DNA from: DATHVR01 sp035461175
GTDB taxonomy: Bacteria; Actinomycetota; Acidimicrobiia; Spongiisociales; ZC4RG35
Assembly (NCBI GenBank): GCA_035461175.1
Contig: DATHVR010000111.1
Coordinates: 1 to 7,161 of the forward strand
Direction of reading: 5' to 3'
DNA: 7,161 nucleotides
Part shown: piece after piece, positions 5,568 to 7,161 of the stretch
Numbering within the stretch: position 1 is the first letter of the stretch
Layout: every line of letters starts with the position of its first letter
Notes under the pieces: generated by a model
Database searches by the model: none
Seen by the model: only the letters and a program-made list of their open reading frames with translations
What the model was told of the DNA's origin: nothing
Program-made: the position numbers and the translations under genes

Positions 5568-7161
5568 CGTTTCGCTCCTCCCCACAGAGCGAGTCCGATT
5601 CCCGCCAGGAGAATCACTCCGCCGGCGATGACCAGAATCCGGTCCAGGCCCGATCCCGCGAACCGCGCTGCCCCGGAAGCACCGTCCACGGTTCCCGCCC
5701 AGCCGTCGGTCTGCCAGTCCGGGCCCCACCGATCGTCGCCCTGGATGGCGAGCCGGACCCGTTCGTCGATGGAACGACCGCCATAGCCGTCACTATCCCG
5801 TTCCCAGATCACACCAGACTCCGACTCGGCCACGGTGCGGACCTGCGGATTGTCGTACACGGAGATACCTTCAGCGAGTGGCAGGGGAGCCAGGTCGACC
5901 TGGGCGTCGAGGGCCGGAGCGAGGGCGGCGGCGGAGTCACCCACCGCCACCACCCAGCGAATCCCGAACTCGGCGAGGGCCGCCCCCGGGGCCAGAGTGG
6001 CGCCGGCCGCCAGGTCGGAAACCACCGAGTGCAGGGCCTCGTCCCCGGCGCCCGGCGGGCCGAGTACGGCCTGGTCCAGAGTGGGCTCGCCGGCGTCGAC
6101 GACCCGGTACCAGAAACCGGGGCCGGGGCGGGCTTCACCGGGCAGCATCTCGGGCCCGGGGGCGATGAGCAGCGCGCGCTCCGCCCCCGAAGCCGCCATC
6201 TCCATGAAGCCGATCTCGCCACTCCCCCACGTGTCGGGCCCGAGACCCGCCCGGCCTCCCGCCAGTCCCGCCATCGAGACGCCCACCAGCACCAGGGCGG
6301 CCACGGTGGCAACGGTGGCGGCCAGGTTGCGCCCCTCCCGCACCTTCGTGGCCCCGGCCACCGCCAGTCCCATCCCGACTCCGGCGAGGGCCAGAACCGC
6401 CTCCTGCAGATCGGGGCCGAGCACCCGCGCCGCGCTGAGACCTCCGAAGGCCAGCAGACCCGCCAGCGCCGAGGCGCGCCACGACCCTGCCACCATCCCC
6501 AGCAGCACGGTCGCCGCGAGCACTATGAACGGAAGCAGGTCCAGATCGACCGCCATCGGGACCCCGTCGACCAGATGGCCGGAACGAGACAGGACGTAGG
6601 GAACTCCGATCACTCCCCCCGCCATCCCCACCAGGGCGATGAGGGGTCTCGAATCGAATCGACCCATCACCTTCACCGCCAGGGCGAACAAGAGCGGGGC
6701 CGGAGCCAGCCAGGGGACGAATGCCGACACCAGTGCCACCGCCACCAGCGAGCGGCCCGCCAACCCCCACCATTCCCGACGGGAGGTAGGGGTCGGACCG
6801 AGCACGGTCGCCATCGTTGCCGGCAGCAGCGCCATGGCGATCAGCGCCGGCCACCGACCCCCATCCGCCAGATAGGCGGCGGCCAGCCCGAACAGGAGCG
6901 GAACCGCAGCCAGATAGGCCCACGGGCCTCCCACACCCAGCCGGCCGGCCAGGCGTCCGATTCCGAAGATGCCGGCGATGAAAGCCGCCAGGGTGAGGAG
7001 CGAGCGGGCCAGGCCGTCTTCACCCAGCATCACCATCTGCCAGACCGCCGCCACGCCGGTGGCGGGCAGAACGGGGGCATCGGTACCGAGCCCAGCTCGA
7101 TTCCATCCACCGGCCAAACGGGACAGCGAGGCGAGCGGGTCCTCACCGAAGGGAAGCGAGA
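5564..7161 (-). CDS. C-terminal part of a large membrane protein, probable glycosyltransferase (partial)
   Basis: The frame is open to the right edge, so 531 C-terminal residues are visible and the N-terminus is missing. The start of the visible part (PFGEDPLASLSRLAGGWN, then GLGTDAPVLPATG) reads as a loop. Multiple hydrophobic helices follow to about residue 310, then a soluble region of about 190 residues with WVVAVGDS and a YDNPQVRTV segment, and a last helix (ILVIAGGVILLAGIGLALW) before GGAKR. This matches the C-terminal part of large actinobacterial membrane proteins that carry an N-terminal GT2 domain and lie upstream of DUF5719 genes. The catalytic domain, if present, would lie outside the window. 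The stop overlaps the next start as ATGA. A TTG codon at 7117 is not a credible start, because coding-like sequence continues upstream. Confidence 0.75.
   Translation of the reverse strand, partial: SLPFGEDPLASLSRLAGGWNRAGLGTDAPVLPATGVAAVWQMVMLGEDGLARSLLTLAAFIAGIFGIGRLAGRLGVGGPWAYLAAVPLLFGLAAAYLADGGRWPALIAMALLPATMATVLGPTPTSRREWWGLAGRSLVAVALVSAFVPWLAPAPLLFALAVKVMGRFDSRPLIALVGMAGGVIGVPYVLSRSGHLVDGVPMAVDLDLLPFIVLAATVLLGMVAGSWRASALAGLLAFGGLSAARVLGPDLQEAVLALAGVGMGLAVAGATKVREGRNLAATVATVAALVLVGVSMAGLAGGRAGLGPDTWGSGEIGFMEMAASGAERALLIAPGPEMLPGEARPGPGFWYRVVDAGEPTLDQAVLGPPGAGDEALHSVVSDLAAGATLAPGAALAEFGIRWVVAVGDSAAALAPALDAQVDLAPLPLAEGISVYDNPQVRTVAESESGVIWERDSDGYGGRSIDERVRLAIQGDDRWGPDWQTDGWAGTVDGASGAARFAGSGLDRILVIAGGVILLAGIGLALWGGAKR
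5575..5582 (-). promoter_or_regulatory. Strong ribosome binding site for the DUF5719-like gene
   Basis: Read leftward, GGGAGGAG is followed by 7 nt and then ATGA. It is the strongest Shine-Dalgarno sequence in the window. It decides the start at 5567 over the longer frame and lies inside the coding sequence of the upstream gene. Confidence 0.8.

Noticed and set aside
4870..5631. Long plus-strand open frame of 253 codons
   Set aside because: It lies opposite the DUF5719-like gene, has low-complexity Ser/Pro/Ala/Thr/Arg composition and no plausible start context.
5835..6599. Long plus-strand open frame of 254 codons
   Set aside because: It lies opposite the large membrane-protein gene and has the same low-complexity shadow composition.
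7115..7117. TTG at 7117 as start of the rightmost gene
   Set aside because: The frame continues to the edge with coding-like sequence (PFGEDPLASLSRLAGGWN), so the gene is partial and this codon is an internal Leu.

Overview
The window is GC-rich, densely coding bacterial DNA. It reads as a high-GC actinomycete chromosome, most likely of the Acidimicrobiia type. Three things support this: a DUF3499-type small protein and a DUF5719-type exported protein lie in one operon below a large membrane protein (an actinobacterial envelope-locus arrangement), GTG starts and stop/start overlaps are common, and there are probable leaderless promoters with a TANNNT box about 7 nt before the start codon. The placement rests on remembered family patterns, not on a database search. 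No rRNA, tRNA, CRISPR array, insertion sequence or phage gene was seen.

Left part (1-3300): a short soluble family 2 glycosyltransferase of the dolichol-phosphate-mannose-synthase type (94-798, +) converges on a 798-residue polytopic membrane protein (731-3127, -) that resembles the PTPS-related/GT-C-like membrane family. Their 3' ends overlap by 68 bp. The membrane protein is preceded by, and translationally coupled through a GTGA overlap to, a 58-residue four-cysteine zinc-ribbon protein (3124-3300, -). A plausible division of labour is that the GT2 makes a polyprenyl-phosphate sugar and the GT-C-like protein uses it outside the membrane. This is inference.

Middle (3301-3435): a 135-bp intergenic region holds a candidate promoter for the leftward pair and a striking 48-bp imperfect palindrome (3385-3432). 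Its right-hand 32 bp are repeated exactly at the left edge of the window (2-33). The repeat looks like a dispersed REP-like element and may also act as a transcription terminator.

Right part (3436-7161, all -): a tightly packed operon runs leftward. It starts with the C-terminal 531 residues of a large membrane protein that continues beyond the window (probably a glycosyltransferase). Next come a DUF5719-like exported beta-rich protein (ATGA overlap), a membrane-anchored thioredoxin-fold protein with a CDNC motif (GTGA overlap), a DUF3499-like putative zinc protein (11-nt gap) and a DUF6788-like cysteine protein (10-nt gap), ending at the palindrome. The operon appears to be a cell-envelope glycoconjugate locus with an attached set of small cysteine/zinc proteins.
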